64,000 nucleotides of DNA from Anaerorhabdus sp036637135 (GTDB taxonomy: Bacteria > Bacillota_I > Bacilli_A > Erysipelotrichales > Erysipelotrichaceae), in assembly GCF_036637135.1 (NCBI RefSeq), contig NZ_JAVWNC010000004.1:1-64000 (forward strand), given 5' to 3'. Of this stretch, positions 27,623-36,915 are shown in pieces. How positions within the stretch are numbered: the first letter of the stretch is position 1; every line of letters starts with the position of its first letter. Made by a program: the position numbers and the translations under genes. The notes under the pieces are model-generated. The model did not search any database. It had not been told where the DNA came from and saw only the letters and a program-made list of their open reading frames with translations.

Positions 27623-29608
27623 ATGAAAGAAAGAATTGAAGAACTTAGAGGGTTATTAAATCAATATAATATTGAATATCATGTACTAGATAAACCAACA
27701 ATTAGTGATGCAGAATATGATCGATTAATGCGTGAATTAATTGATTTGGAGACAAAGTATCCAGAATTTATGGATCCATTATCACCCAGCCAAAGAATTG
27801 GAGGACCTGTTTTAGATGAGTTCACCAAAATTCAACATAAACGTAAGATGATGTCTTTGGGTAATGTTTTTAGTGAAGAAGAACTTAAATCATGGGCTAA
27901 GAAGATTGAAGATGAAGTAGGTAAAGTTGAGTTTTGTGCTGAATGTAAGATCGATGGTCTTGCAATGTCAATTGAATATCAAGGTGGAAACTTTGTCCAA
28001 GCAGTTACTCGAGGTGATGGTGAGGTCGGAGAAGATGTTACACAAAATGTAAAAACAATACGTTCTATACCAATGAATGTATCTTATAGAGAAGAGTTTG
28101 AAATTCGTGGTGAAGTATATATGCCCAAATCAAGCTTTGAAGCATTAAATGAAGGAAAACGACAACAAGGTGAGCCAGAATTTGCGAATCCGCGTAATGC
28201 AGCTGCAGGATCAATACGCCAACTTGATTCAAAGATTGCAGCATCTCGTAAACTGGATGCGTTCTGGTATCATGTGCCTGATGGTGAAACTTATGGATTA
28301 AAAACACATTATGAATCATTAATGTGGATTAAAGATATGGGATTTAGGGTCAATGAGAATACTACATTATTTCAAAGTATTGAAGATGTGTGGAAATTCA
28401 TTGAACGTATGACAATTGAAAGAAACAATTTACCATATGAGATAGATGGTATCGTAATTAAAGTTAATAATTATGAAGTCCAAGAACAATTAGGATATAC
28501 TGTTAAAGTTCCAAAATGGGCAATTGCCTACAAGTTTCCAGCAGAAGAAGCAGTTACCCGTTTAGAAGATATCTTTATTACAGTGGGTAGAACCGGTAAA
28601 GCAACGCCTAATGCAAAATTAACACCTGTTCGCTTAGCGGGGACAACAGTAAGTGCTGCGACTCTTCATAATGAAGATATGATCAATCAAAAAGATGTAC
28701 GTATAGGGGATTTGGTTGTGGTAAGAAAAGCAGGGGATATTATTCCTGAAGTATTACGCAGCATCGAAGATAAACGAGATGGTACACAAGTGCCATTCAT
28801 CTTTCCTACTTTATGTCCAGATTGTGGAATGCCACTACATCGTTTTGCGGATGAGGCTGCCCATTATTGTGTAAATAGTGATTGTCCATCTCGCATTGTA
28901 AATTCTATTGCCCACTTTGCATCAAGAGATGCAATGAATATTGATGGCTTAGGTGAGAAGAAGGTTGAACAATTTCATAAAATGGGATGGTTGAACAAAG
29001 TAGATGATATATTTAAACTTAAAGAATATCGTGATGAAATTATTTCGTTAGATAAGTTTGGTTTAAAGTCATATGAAAATCTTGTGGAAGCAATTGATCA
29101 ATGTAAATCAAATGCATTAGATAAGCTGTTATTTGGATTGGGCATTCGTCAAGTTGGTGCAAAAGCTGCACGAATTTTAGCGAATCGTTATAAAACGATG
29201 GATGCACTTATGCAAGCAACACTATCAGATTTAATCACGATTGATGATATTGGTGATATTACTGCGGATGCCATTGTTACTTATTTTAAAGAAGAAGCGA
29301 CATTACGCTTGATTGATAGTTTAAAATCATCGGGGGTAAATATGGTACAAGAAAGTGATACAACCATTGAATCATCATTTACAGGAAAAACAATTGTACT
29401 TACAGGATCATTGCAACGATTTAGTAGAAATGAAGCACAAGAATATTTAGAGAAACGTGGTGCAACAGTAACAGGAAGCGTATCCAAGAAAACGGATATC
29501 GTAATCTATGGTGAGGCTGCAGGGTCAAAACTAGAAAAAGCACAAGCGTTAAAAATACAAACAATGACTGAAGATGAATTCATGGAAATTGTAGAAAGGG
29601 AAGCATAA
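27623..29608 (+). CDS. ligA: NAD-dependent DNA ligase
   Basis: 661 residues, full length. Domains in order: Ia (NAD binding, from residue 1), the adenylation domain with CKIDGLAMS bearing the AMP-linked Lys, OB-fold, the zinc cluster (CPDCGMPL, later CVNSDCPSR), the HhH repeats (FGLGIRQVGAKAARIL, IGDITADAI) and a C-terminal BRCT domain (FTGKTIVLTGSLQRFSRNEA). It joins Okazaki fragments and repair nicks. GGAGG precedes the ATG. gatC starts two bases after the stop. Confidence 0.96.
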   Translation: MKERIEELRGLLNQYNIEYHVLDKPTISDAEYDRLMRELIDLETKYPEFMDPLSPSQRIGGPVLDEFTKIQHKRKMMSLGNVFSEEELKSWAKKIEDEVGKVEFCAECKIDGLAMSIEYQGGNFVQAVTRGDGEVGEDVTQNVKTIRSIPMNVSYREEFEIRGEVYMPKSSFEALNEGKRQQGEPEFANPRNAAAGSIRQLDSKIAASRKLDAFWYHVPDGETYGLKTHYESLMWIKDMGFRVNENTTLFQSIEDVWKFIERMTIERNNLPYEIDGIVIKVNNYEVQEQLGYTVKVPKWAIAYKFPAEEAVTRLEDIFITVGRTGKATPNAKLTPVRLAGTTVSAATLHNEDMINQKDVRIGDLVVVRKAGDIIPEVLRSIEDKRDGTQVPFIFPTLCPDCGMPLHRFADEAAHYCVNSDCPSRIVNSIAHFASRDAMNIDGLGEKKVEQFHKMGWLNKVDDIFKLKEYRDEIISLDKFGLKSYENLVEAIDQCKSNALDKLLFGLGIRQVGAKAARILANRYKTMDALMQATLSDLITIDDIGDITADAIVTYFKEEATLRLIDSLKSSGVNMVQESDTTIESSFTGKTIVLTGSLQRFSRNEAQEYLEKRGATVTGSVSKKTDIVIYGEAAGSKLEKAQALKIQTMTEDEFMEIVEREA

Positions 29609-29609
29609 T

Positions 29610-29906
29610 ATGACAGAAGGTAAAAGCAAAGAATATTTACGTCACTTAGCACATCAATGTATGTTTGATTGTAGTGATGATGAATTAGATGAAATTCAAG
29701 AGGAGTTTGTGATATTAGAAAAACAAATGGAATTATTAGATCAAGTAGATACAACGAATGTTGAACCGATGGTTTATCCGTTTGAAATGGAAACAAGCTT
29801 CTTAAGAGAAGATGAAGTAGTAAATGTATTAAGTGAAGAAGATGCATTAAAAAATGCAGCAAAGACAAAAAATGGACATGTATTGGTTCCAAAGGTGGTG
29901 CGCTAA
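29610..29906 (+). CDS. gatC: Glutamyl/aspartyl-tRNA amidotransferase subunit C
   Basis: A 98-residue subunit that wraps GatA and GatB and stabilises the amidotransferase. The C-terminal part has the family pattern (QVDTTNVEPMVYPFE, LREDEV, the last region ending in VPKVV). The N-terminal region is more divergent than in Bacillus. It sits between ligA and gatA with one-base overlap to gatA (TAATG). Confidence 0.88.
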   Translation: MTEGKSKEYLRHLAHQCMFDCSDDELDEIQEEFVILEKQMELLDQVDTTNVEPMVYPFEMETSFLREDEVVNVLSEEDALKNAAKTKNGHVLVPKVVR

Positions 29907-31324
29907 TGATTGAAAAGTTAAGAAATGATGTTGTACATGCGAAAAATCATGTACAAGAAGCAATAAATTTAGCACATCAACTACAACCTGCATTAAATGC
30001 AGTTGTAACATTTGTAGATCCAACACAACAACTAGAACATCTTGAAGACGTTAAAACTGGCTTAATGGCTGGAGTTCCAATTGCATTAAAAGATAATGTA
30101 AATACAAAAGGGATTCGCACAACGGCATCAAGTAAAATATTGGATAATTATATTCCAGTTTACAATGCACATATTGTTGATTTACTTACAAAACAAGGTG
30201 CTATCTGTATTGCAAAAGCTTCAATGGATGAACTTGCGATGGGTGGTTCAAATTTAACTGCAGCGACAGGACCTGTTTCAAATCCATGGGATTTATCACG
30301 TATAGCAGGTGGTAGTTCTGGTGGTAGTGCAGCACTTGTTGCAAGCGGTGTTGTTCCATTTGCGGTAGGCTCAGATACTGGTGACTCAGTTAGAAAACCC
30401 GCAGGATTTTGTGGCATCGTTGGTGTAAAACCGACTTATGGGCGTATCTCTCGTTATGGTATTATTCCATACTCATCAAGTCTTGATCATGTGGGTTATT
30501 TTACTCGTAATGTAAAAGATGCATGCATTGGGCTTGAAGTATTAGCAGGTAGAGATGATCGTGATATGACATCATCATTGAAAGAAGTACCACCGTATTC
30601 CGAGTTATTATCTGAATCATTAAAAGGAAAAAAGATTGGCATTATCAAAAATGTAACAGATTCAATTCAAAACGAAACAACAATGAATTTATTCAATGAA
30701 CTCATTGATAAAATGAAAAATGAAGGTGCAGAAATAAAAGAAATCAATTTCGATAACAATTTATTACGTGCAATCCTACCAACATACTATATGATTGCGA
30801 ATTGTGAAGCTACTGCGAATCATTCGAATTTAGATGGTATTCGTTTCGGTGTACAAGCTGAAGGTGATAGCACAGAAGATGTTATGATTAATTCCCGTAC
30901 TGAAGGATTTGGTTTACAAGTGAGAAAACGATTCATTACAGGAAGTTATGGTTTATTTGTAGAAAATCAAGAAAAATTGTTTAGAAAAGCTCAACGTGTT
31001 CGTCGTTTAATTGTTGAAGCAATGCAAGAAGCACTTCAAGATGTTGATTGCTTAATTGCACCTGCAAGTTCTACAATTGCACCAAAGATTAAGGGTGAAA
31101 AGATTGATGAATTAATGGATGAATATTTGGTTGCAGAAAATCATATGGTTATGGGTAATTTCTCAGGATATCCAAGTATGACATTACCAATGGGCTTTGA
31201 TCAAGGTTGTCCATTAGGTGTCAACATAACATGTAAAGCTTTTGATGAAGTAACAATGTTTAATATTGGTGCTGGTATTGAAAAATGTACAGGTTTAAAA
31301 GATCTTGTAGCGGAGGTGAAATAA
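29906..31324 (+). CDS. gatA: Glutamyl/aspartyl-tRNA amidotransferase subunit A
   Basis: 472 residues. The amidase signature provides the catalytic Lys (ALKDNV), the cis-Ser loop (AGGSSGGSAAL) and the nucleophile loop (GSDTGDSVRKPAGF), where the usual second Gly of GSDTGGS is Asp; I regard this as a lineage variant. GatA releases ammonia from glutamine for transamidation of misacylated Glu-tRNA-Gln (or Asp-tRNA-Asn). Overlap with gatC and close spacing to gatB show a single operon. Confidence 0.94.
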   Translation: MIEKLRNDVVHAKNHVQEAINLAHQLQPALNAVVTFVDPTQQLEHLEDVKTGLMAGVPIALKDNVNTKGIRTTASSKILDNYIPVYNAHIVDLLTKQGAICIAKASMDELAMGGSNLTAATGPVSNPWDLSRIAGGSSGGSAALVASGVVPFAVGSDTGDSVRKPAGFCGIVGVKPTYGRISRYGIIPYSSSLDHVGYFTRNVKDACIGLEVLAGRDDRDMTSSLKEVPPYSELLSESLKGKKIGIIKNVTDSIQNETTMNLFNELIDKMKNEGAEIKEINFDNNLLRAILPTYYMIANCEATANHSNLDGIRFGVQAEGDSTEDVMINSRTEGFGLQVRKRFITGSYGLFVENQEKLFRKAQRVRRLIVEAMQEALQDVDCLIAPASSTIAPKIKGEKIDELMDEYLVAENHMVMGNFSGYPSMTLPMGFDQGCPLGVNITCKAFDEVTMFNIGAGIEKCTGLKDLVAEVK

Positions 31325-31325
31325 G

Positions 31326-32756
31326 ATGGAATACGATGTAGTCATTGGTATTGAAATTCATTGCGAATTAAATACAAATTCTAAAATGTTTTCTAGCTCT
31401 CCTACGACATTTGGTAAACTTGCGAATAGTTGTGTGAATGAAATTGATTTAGGGCATCCAGGTACAATGCCTTGTGTAAATAAAGGTGCTGTTGAACAAG
31501 CGATTAAAGCATGTACAGCATTGCACTTAGAAATTGATCCAATTGTTAAGTTTGATCGTAAAAATTATTATTACTCTGATTTACCAAAAGGATTTCAAAT
31601 TACTCAACAATTCTTTCCAATTGGAAAAGATGGGTATATTGAGATAGAAACATCAACAGGTAAAAAGAAAGTGCGTATTAATCGTATCCATATGGAAGAG
31701 GATACTGCGAAACAATTTCATTTAACAGAAGGAACATTAATTGATTTTAACCGTGCGGGAACTCCACTTATCGAAATCGTATCAGAACCTGATATGACAA
31801 ATGGTGAGGAAGCAGCTGCATATGTTGAATCATTAAGACAAACACTTTATTATTTGGGTGTATCTGATGTAAAGATGGAAGAAGGATCAATGCGTTGTGA
31901 TGTCAATATTTCATTGATGCCAAAAGGTTCTACTGTTTATGGAGTCAAGAATGAAATTAAAAACTTGAATTCAATTAGTAATGTTCAAAAAGCAATTGAT
32001 TTTGAAATTGAACGTCAAGCCAAGATTTTGGATGAAGGTGGAATTATTGAACAAGCTACTCGTCGTTTTGATGAAGCTACAAAATCAACAATTTTGATGA
32101 GACTTAAAGAAGGTAATGTGGATTATAAATTCTTCCCAGAACCTAATATTGTTCCAATTCGTTTAGAAGATTCATGGATTCAATCCATTCAAGCGAATTT
32201 ACCAGAACTTCCTGAACAAAGAAAAGCACGTTATGAAAAAGATTATCAATTAAGTTCGTATGATATTCATGTTTTCTTAGCAAACAAAGAGCTTGCGGAA
32301 ACATATGAAGAAGTTATGAAAACATGTAAAAATGCAAAACTTGCGTGTAACTGGATGATTACTGATGTATTGGCGTGGTTAAGTAAAAATAATGTAACTA
32401 TCAGTGATATGGAGATGAAACCAGAAGATTTAGCTGCTATGGTGAATATGGTAGAGAATGGTGATATATCTGGAAAACAAGCAAAAGAAGTATTCGAAGA
32501 GGTTATGTTCGGCAAAAATCCAAATGTGATTGTTGAAGAAAAAGGCTTAAAACAAGTAAGTGATACTTCAATGTTAGAAGCCCTAATTAACGGTGTTTTA
32601 GATGAACAACCACAATCAATTGAAGACTATAAAAACGGAAAAGATCGTGCTGTTGGCTTCTTGGTTGGACAAGTTATGAAGAAATCTAAAGGACAAGCTA
32701 ACCCAGCGATGACAAATAAGATGATTGTCGAAGAATTGAATAAACGCATAAAATAG
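31326..32756 (+). CDS. gatB: Glutamyl/aspartyl-tRNA amidotransferase subunit B
   Basis: 476 residues, normal length. The N-terminal cradle domain begins YDVVIGIEIHCELNTNSKMF, with the zinc/kinase-like region including LGHPGTMPCVNKGAVE and DRKNYYYSDLPKGFQ. The helical and YqeY-like tail domain follows (KSKGQANPAMTNKMI). GatB activates and amidates the tRNA-bound Glu using ammonia from GatA. GGAGGTG precedes the ATG, two bases after the gatA stop region. Confidence 0.95.
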   Translation: MEYDVVIGIEIHCELNTNSKMFSSSPTTFGKLANSCVNEIDLGHPGTMPCVNKGAVEQAIKACTALHLEIDPIVKFDRKNYYYSDLPKGFQITQQFFPIGKDGYIEIETSTGKKKVRINRIHMEEDTAKQFHLTEGTLIDFNRAGTPLIEIVSEPDMTNGEEAAAYVESLRQTLYYLGVSDVKMEEGSMRCDVNISLMPKGSTVYGVKNEIKNLNSISNVQKAIDFEIERQAKILDEGGIIEQATRRFDEATKSTILMRLKEGNVDYKFFPEPNIVPIRLEDSWIQSIQANLPELPEQRKARYEKDYQLSSYDIHVFLANKELAETYEEVMKTCKNAKLACNWMITDVLAWLSKNNVTISDMEMKPEDLAAMVNMVENGDISGKQAKEVFEEVMFGKNPNVIVEEKGLKQVSDTSMLEALINGVLDEQPQSIEDYKNGKDRAVGFLVGQVMKKSKGQANPAMTNKMIVEELNKRIK

Positions 32757-32806
32757 TGGTAAAATCTTTCGATTTTTTGTACAATATCCATGTTAGGAGT
32801 GAAGAA

Positions 32807-33493
32807 ATGTCACAAAATAGAAAAAAAGTAAAAAGTCAATCGAAGCGTAAATTAGATCGTACGAGTAAAATCATTCTAATTGGTGGAGCACTTATTCTTA
32901 TTCCATTCATTATTTTTGGTTTCATTCTATTGTCTGCTTCATTTAATACAGGTAAGCCGATTTTCGGAGATCGTTTTAAGGGTGATTTAGATCCTGCAAT
33001 TACAAGTTCAAATATCTCTGCGATTGAATCAAAGATCAAATCACAAAGTGGAGTTGAAAGTGTTAATGTAGAACTTGCATCTGCAACCCTACGTGTCTAT
33101 GTGGATATTACAGATTCAGCAAGCAGCGAAGATGCGAATCGTATCGCTGATGCAGCTTACAATGATGTAATAGGTGTATTACCAGAAGCAACTTATTTCA
33201 CGCTACAAGATGGTAAGAAAATGTATGATATTGAAGTTCATGTTTATAATCTTGCAAAAGATCGTGATTCAGAAAGTTTTGTTTATGTAATTAAAAATAA
33301 ATCATCAAATATGGCGACAGCGAAGAATCAAATCGTTTCGAGTCCACTTGATGCAGAACTTGCACAACAATTAAGAGATGATGTAGAAAATAGAAATAAT
33401 CCTACACCAACTCCTGATGAAAATGAAATGACAGTTGGTGGTGCTGATGATGGAACAGAAGCAGAACCAGAAGAAAGTCAAGCAACAGAATAA
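32807..33493 (+). CDS. Single-span membrane protein of unknown function
   Basis: About 228 residues. I start at the ATG at 32807 because AGGAGTG lies six bases before it; the open frame runs 17 codons further up without a ribosome site. A basic N-terminal tail (KKVKSQSKRKLDR) precedes one membrane helix (IILIGGALILIPFIIFGFIL). The outer domain is soluble, and the tail is acidic and Pro/Thr-rich. No family recognised. It follows gatB closely, probably in the same transcript, and ends in a hairpin terminator. Confidence 0.65.
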   Translation: MSQNRKKVKSQSKRKLDRTSKIILIGGALILIPFIIFGFILLSASFNTGKPIFGDRFKGDLDPAITSSNISAIESKIKSQSGVESVNVELASATLRVYVDITDSASSEDANRIADAAYNDVIGVLPEATYFTLQDGKKMYDIEVHVYNLAKDRDSESFVYVIKNKSSNMATAKNQIVSSPLDAELAQQLRDDVENRNNPTPTPDENEMTVGGADDGTEAEPEESQATE

Positions 33494-33516
33494 GGAGCAG
33501 TGCTCCTTTTCTTTTA
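33492..33516 (+). terminator. Short hairpin terminator
   Basis: AAGGAG (33492-33497) pairs with CTCCTT (33503-33508), followed by TTCTTTT, just upstream of the rlmD-like ribosome site. Confidence 0.6.
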
Positions 33517-33525
33517 GGAGGAACC

Positions 33526-34857
33526 ATGAAGAAAAACGATAAATTTATTGGGACATGTGTTGGGTATAATACAGAAGGTTTGGGTATAGTAAGGCATGAA
33601 GGTATTGTTTTCTTTGTGAAGAATATCCTGCGCGATGAACAAGCTGAAATCGTAGTGACAATGATGAAGAAGAATTATGGATTTGGAAGATGCTTAAAAA
33701 TAGTCGTGCCATCAAGGCATCTCGTTGAACCAAAATGTACAATTTATAAAGATTGTGGTGGATGTCAATTACAGCACATGGATGCAAAGGAACAAATGTA
33801 TTTTAAACACCAAAAAGTAAAAGATTGTTTTAAATCAATTGCGCATCTTGAACCAATGATACAAGAGCCATTGGGTATGGATTCACCATATCGCTATCGA
33901 AATAAGGTGCAAGTACCCGTACAAGGTGAAAATGGAACCCTTAAAATTGGATTCTATCGCAACCATACTCACGAAATTATTGAATTTGATGATTGTTTAG
34001 TACAAACAGAAGAGTCAAATGAAATAGTGAGAAGATGCAAAGTTTTAATTCAAGATAATCATTGCGAGAGTAATTTTAAACATGTACTTATCAAACATGC
34101 ACATCGCACAAATCAAGTGATGGTTGTGTTCATTGTAAAACAATATCCTTTTGTTGGGATTGATGAGATTAAAACACAATTAATGAATGAGTTTAAAAAC
34201 ATTGAAAGTGTAATCGTGAATATTAATCCAAAAGAAGATAATGTAATTCTATCTAATAAAGAAGTAGTGTTAACAAGTCAGGGTATAATCCAAGAACAAT
34301 TACATGATTTTAAATTTAATATATCAAGTAAATCATTTTATCAAATCAATCCTGAACAAACGCAAGTTTTATATGACAAAGCTATTGAATATGCAGATCT
34401 TACAAAAGAGGATACAGTAATTGATTTATATTGTGGTACAGGGACGATTGGTTTATTTGCATCAACACTCGCTAAAAAAGTAATTGGTATTGAAGTTGTT
34501 GCGGAAGCTATTGAAGATGCGAAAGTAAATGCTGAAAATAATCATGTGAACAATATTGAATTTATCTGCGCAGATGCAAAAGATGGCGCAAACGAAATAT
34601 TAAAAAGAAATGAAATTATTGATGTAGTAATTGTAGATCCACCTCGTAAAGGATGTGATCAAATGACGTTAGAATCAATTGTCAAAATGAATCCAAAGAA
34701 AATAGTTTATGTATCTTGTGATCCATCAACACTTGCAAGAGATTGTCGTATACTAAAAGAATTGGGTTATGAAATTCAAGAAGTACAACCTGTAGACATG
34801 TTTCCACAAACTCACCACGTTGAGACGGTAGTATTGATGTCAAGAGTTGATAAGTAA
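33526..34857 (+). CDS. rlmD: 23S rRNA (uracil-5-)-methyltransferase, RlmD/RumA type
   Basis: 443 residues, full length for the TrmA/RlmD family. An N-terminal TRAM-like domain is followed by a cysteine cluster (CTIYKDCGGCQLQH) expected to bind a 4Fe-4S centre. The methyltransferase fold has DLYCGTGTIGLFAS (SAM), DPPRKGCD, and VSCDPSTLARD with the catalytic Cys. It methylates U in 23S rRNA using SAM. AGGAGG precedes the ATG. The extreme 3' end, coding HHVETVVLMSRVDK, directly borders the accessory island and has short relatives at 53.5, 54.2 and 56.5 kb, so it is the likely attachment site. Confidence 0.93.
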   Translation: MKKNDKFIGTCVGYNTEGLGIVRHEGIVFFVKNILRDEQAEIVVTMMKKNYGFGRCLKIVVPSRHLVEPKCTIYKDCGGCQLQHMDAKEQMYFKHQKVKDCFKSIAHLEPMIQEPLGMDSPYRYRNKVQVPVQGENGTLKIGFYRNHTHEIIEFDDCLVQTEESNEIVRRCKVLIQDNHCESNFKHVLIKHAHRTNQVMVVFIVKQYPFVGIDEIKTQLMNEFKNIESVIVNINPKEDNVILSNKEVVLTSQGIIQEQLHDFKFNISSKSFYQINPEQTQVLYDKAIEYADLTKEDTVIDLYCGTGTIGLFASTLAKKVIGIEVVAEAIEDAKVNAENNHVNNIEFICADAKDGANEILKRNEIIDVVIVDPPRKGCDQMTLESIVKMNPKKIVYVSCDPSTLARDCRILKELGYEIQEVQPVDMFPQTHHVETVVLMSRVDK

Positions 34858-34887
34858 GCGTGTAATAAGATAAGTAAATAAAGGCTT

Positions 34888-34937
34888 TCCGTGGTTTGAG
34901 GTCCGGTTTTGAAACGGAAGGATAATCACGGATTTTT
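34888..34937 (+). terminator. rlmD terminator
   Basis: TCCGTG (34888-34893) pairs with CACGGA (34927-34932), with an inner TCCG/CGGA stem, followed by TTTTT. Confidence 0.7.
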
Positions 34938-35009
34938 ATTATGTGGGAACTTATCCAAAACTAGCAAAGTGTAGAGTTGAGTAGTTAGATTTACTTTAGG
35001 GCTTGTGAG

Positions 35010-35059
35010 TTGACAAAATAGCTGTCAAAAATGTAGTGAGTTGATAGAATTGCTGTCAA
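35010..35059. repeat. Two 19-bp dyads, candidate operators
   Basis: TTGACAAAATAGCTGTCAA (35010-35028) and TTGATAGAATTGCTGTCAA (35041-35059) share TTGAyA...TGTCAA arms and start 31 bases apart. The flanks are also alike (GTGAG before, AAAA after), so it is a near-tandem duplication. It lies 50 bases upstream of the XRE gene promoter. Confidence 0.6.
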
Positions 35060-35086
35060 AAAGTCAGAAAATATTTACACTTAATA

Positions 35087-35115
35087 TTGACTGAGTCAAT
35101 AAAATGAAGTATAAT
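35087..35115 (+). promoter_or_regulatory. XRE gene promoter with dyad at -35
   Basis: TTGACT (35087-35092) and TATAAT (35110-35115) are 17 bases apart. The -35 lies inside TTGACTGAGTCAA (35087-35099), a perfect dyad around a central G and similar to the arms of the upstream dyads. The -10 overlaps an in-frame ATG at 35114, which therefore cannot be the start codon. Confidence 0.65.
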
Positions 35116-35158
35116 GAATATTAAGTGGAATTATAGCCCTACACCAGGAGGTGAGAAC

Positions 35159-35752
35159 TTGATTGGATTAGAGTACATTTTAAACCTCTTTAATCTTCAG
35201 CATATAGAACTTGCAGAAAAACTTGGTATTAAAAAACAAAATATTAACATGTGGGTGAAAGGGCGACAGAACATTCCAAAGAAATATCTACCGGTATTAG
35301 AAGAACTCTTTGGTATTGATCAGTTTTACTTTGGACGTGAGCTTAGTGAAATTGATCAGTTAGAGATCCAGAAGGAAAAGCTGAAAAGAGATCTGAAGCC
35401 TGTAATCAAAAAGCATGAACAGCAGTATTCTTTGGGAGAGATTAATGATCTTGTTGAAGTTCCCATCTATGATAAAGAAGAAATGAATGCAATAGAGCGA
35501 GATATAGAAAAGGCCAAGCTGGTATCTAAGTTTAAGGCCGCGATGGATGTAGTAGATAATAATCCATACTTGGAGACCTATAAGCTGATTGTAGAACTAC
35601 TTGAAAAAGTGCAGCATGAATCAGTTCTACACAAAACGGTTGAAGCGCTGGCCCACTATTACGAAGTCTTACCTGATTGGGTAAGCAGCGAACCGGAACA
35701 AGAAGGCTTTGAAAGTGAAATTTTTGAAGTCTTTAATGATCATAACTATTAA
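35159..35752 (+). CDS. XRE-family transcriptional regulator
   Basis: About 197 residues. The start is the TTG at 35159: a strong AGGAGGTGA (35146-35154) precedes it, and the only in-frame ATG upstream lies within the -10 box. An HTH occupies about residues 10-55 (LAEKLGIKKQNINMWVKGR, then IPKKYLPVLEELFGI). The rest is helical and charged, with no catalytic motif seen. It is the first gene of the island after rlmD; the dyads upstream suggest it controls itself and perhaps the restriction-modification genes behind it. Confidence 0.75.
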   Translation: MIGLEYILNLFNLQHIELAEKLGIKKQNINMWVKGRQNIPKKYLPVLEELFGIDQFYFGRELSEIDQLEIQKEKLKRDLKPVIKKHEQQYSLGEINDLVEVPIYDKEEMNAIERDIEKAKLVSKFKAAMDVVDNNPYLETYKLIVELLEKVQHESVLHKTVEALAHYYEVLPDWVSSEPEQEGFESEIFEVFNDHNY

Positions 35753-35769
35753 ACATTTGAAGGAAAAAG

Positions 35770-35916
35770 ATGACCGAGAAAACAGGAAACATAGGATTTG
35801 AAGAAGACCGAGATGAATACGAAGCAGAGAATATCATCTGGGTTCCTAAAGAAGCGAATAGTTTGCCAGCTTTGAAGGAAAAGCTGGTGGAGAATTTTGG
35901 ACATCTACTATCATAA
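35770..35916 (+). pseudogene. HsdM-like fragment
   Basis: A 48-codon frame with AAGGAAAAAG before its ATG. The stretch DRDEYEAENIIWVPKEA is very like the conserved segment of type I methyltransferase HsdM that reads DEYxAENxFWVPxEARW. After KEA the similarity stops and the reading changes to an unrelated tail (LPALKEKLVENFGHLLS). It is either a short remnant of an hsdM gene or a small gene sharing this motif; it sits just before the restriction-modification locus. Confidence 0.5.
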
Positions 35917-35983
35917 TTAAGACTGTAGTTGAGATGATTAAACCATGGCGAGAGGAGGCGATTATTTGTTTGTAGGAGATACT

Positions 35984-36913
35984 ATGATTAATTCAATTGA
36001 AGAAAATAAAAATAGAAATATCGTTTCGATTAGCTCGACCGATATTCTTGAAAATACAATACGTGAACAAATGCCTGGCATATTGGATATTTTGTTAATT
36101 GATCGAACGACTTCAACTTCGAAGAAGAAAAAAAATATTATATGGGCAAACGAAAATTATGTGAAGTTCGGCTCAAAAGCTTATGCGGCAACTGCTCAGA
36201 TGTTACCTGAATTAGTTACAGGGCGAATGGGAAATATCATTAAACCTCGTGCTCTCAAATCTAAGGAGATGCAAAAAGAACGAACCAAATCAAAAGCAGA
36301 GGTGTTCACACCTACCTGGATTGTGAAGAAGCAAAATGATGAGATTGAAAAAGATTATATAAACGATGATTTGGAAACGTACGTGAAGCGGACTTGGTTA
36401 GAGATTACAGCTGGTGAAGCGCCCTATATGGCGACTCGTTATGATATGGAAACTGGTGAAATAGTGCCACTTACTAAACGGGTTGGCTTTGTCGATAGGA
36501 AACTTAAACGTATCAATGCAGAAGTTGACGATAAAGCAGAATGGCAACGTTTAGTGGTTGAAGCGTATAAATCAAGCTATGGTTTTGAGTGGAGTGGTGA
36601 CTCACTTTTACTTGCTAGGGAAAATCTTCTTTACACATACAGAGATTATTATTTTCAAAAATGGCTCGAAGAACCAACTTATGGCTTGTTTGCAAATATA
36701 GCGAAAATTATCAGTTACAATCTTTTTCAGATGGATGGTTTGAAGTATATCATCCCATTAACGGAAAAACGCGAAAAGATTCTTGAAGTACAAATGTCAC
36801 TTTTTGATTATGAAGAGCCAGAGGAACAATGGAGGATAAAGTCAGGAAAACGCGTAAAAATCATGAACTGGGAAACGAATAAAATGGAATTCTTTGACAA
36901 AGGAGTTAGGTAG
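35984..36913 (+). CDS. Restriction-modification subunit (methylase-associated)
   Basis: About 309 residues. I start at the ATG at 35984 because TAGGAG lies six bases before it; an in-frame ATG at 35945 has no ribosome site. Landmarks are EVFTPTWIVKKQNDEIE and WLEITAGEAPYMATRYD, followed by a helical C-terminal half ending in MSLFDYEE. This resembles proteins annotated as restriction endonuclease subunit M that lie next to helicase-methyltransferase genes. No NPPY or DPxxGSG motif is present, so it is probably not a methyltransferase by itself. The helicase gene follows after two bases. Confidence 0.6.
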   Translation: MINSIEENKNRNIVSISSTDILENTIREQMPGILDILLIDRTTSTSKKKKNIIWANENYVKFGSKAYAATAQMLPELVTGRMGNIIKPRALKSKEMQKERTKSKAEVFTPTWIVKKQNDEIEKDYINDDLETYVKRTWLEITAGEAPYMATRYDMETGEIVPLTKRVGFVDRKLKRINAEVDDKAEWQRLVVEAYKSSYGFEWSGDSLLLARENLLYTYRDYYFQKWLEEPTYGLFANIAKIISYNLFQMDGLKYIIPLTEKREKILEVQMSLFDYEEPEEQWRIKSGKRVKIMNWETNKMEFFDKGVR

Positions 36914-36915
36914 AT

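Noticed and set aside
35010..35059. Plasmid replication iterons
   Set aside because: No replication initiator gene is nearby, and the dyads sit at the promoter of a regulator, so operators are more likely.
35114..35158. ATG start for the XRE gene
   Set aside because: The ATG lies inside the TATAAT -10 box; the TTG at 35159 has a strong SD.
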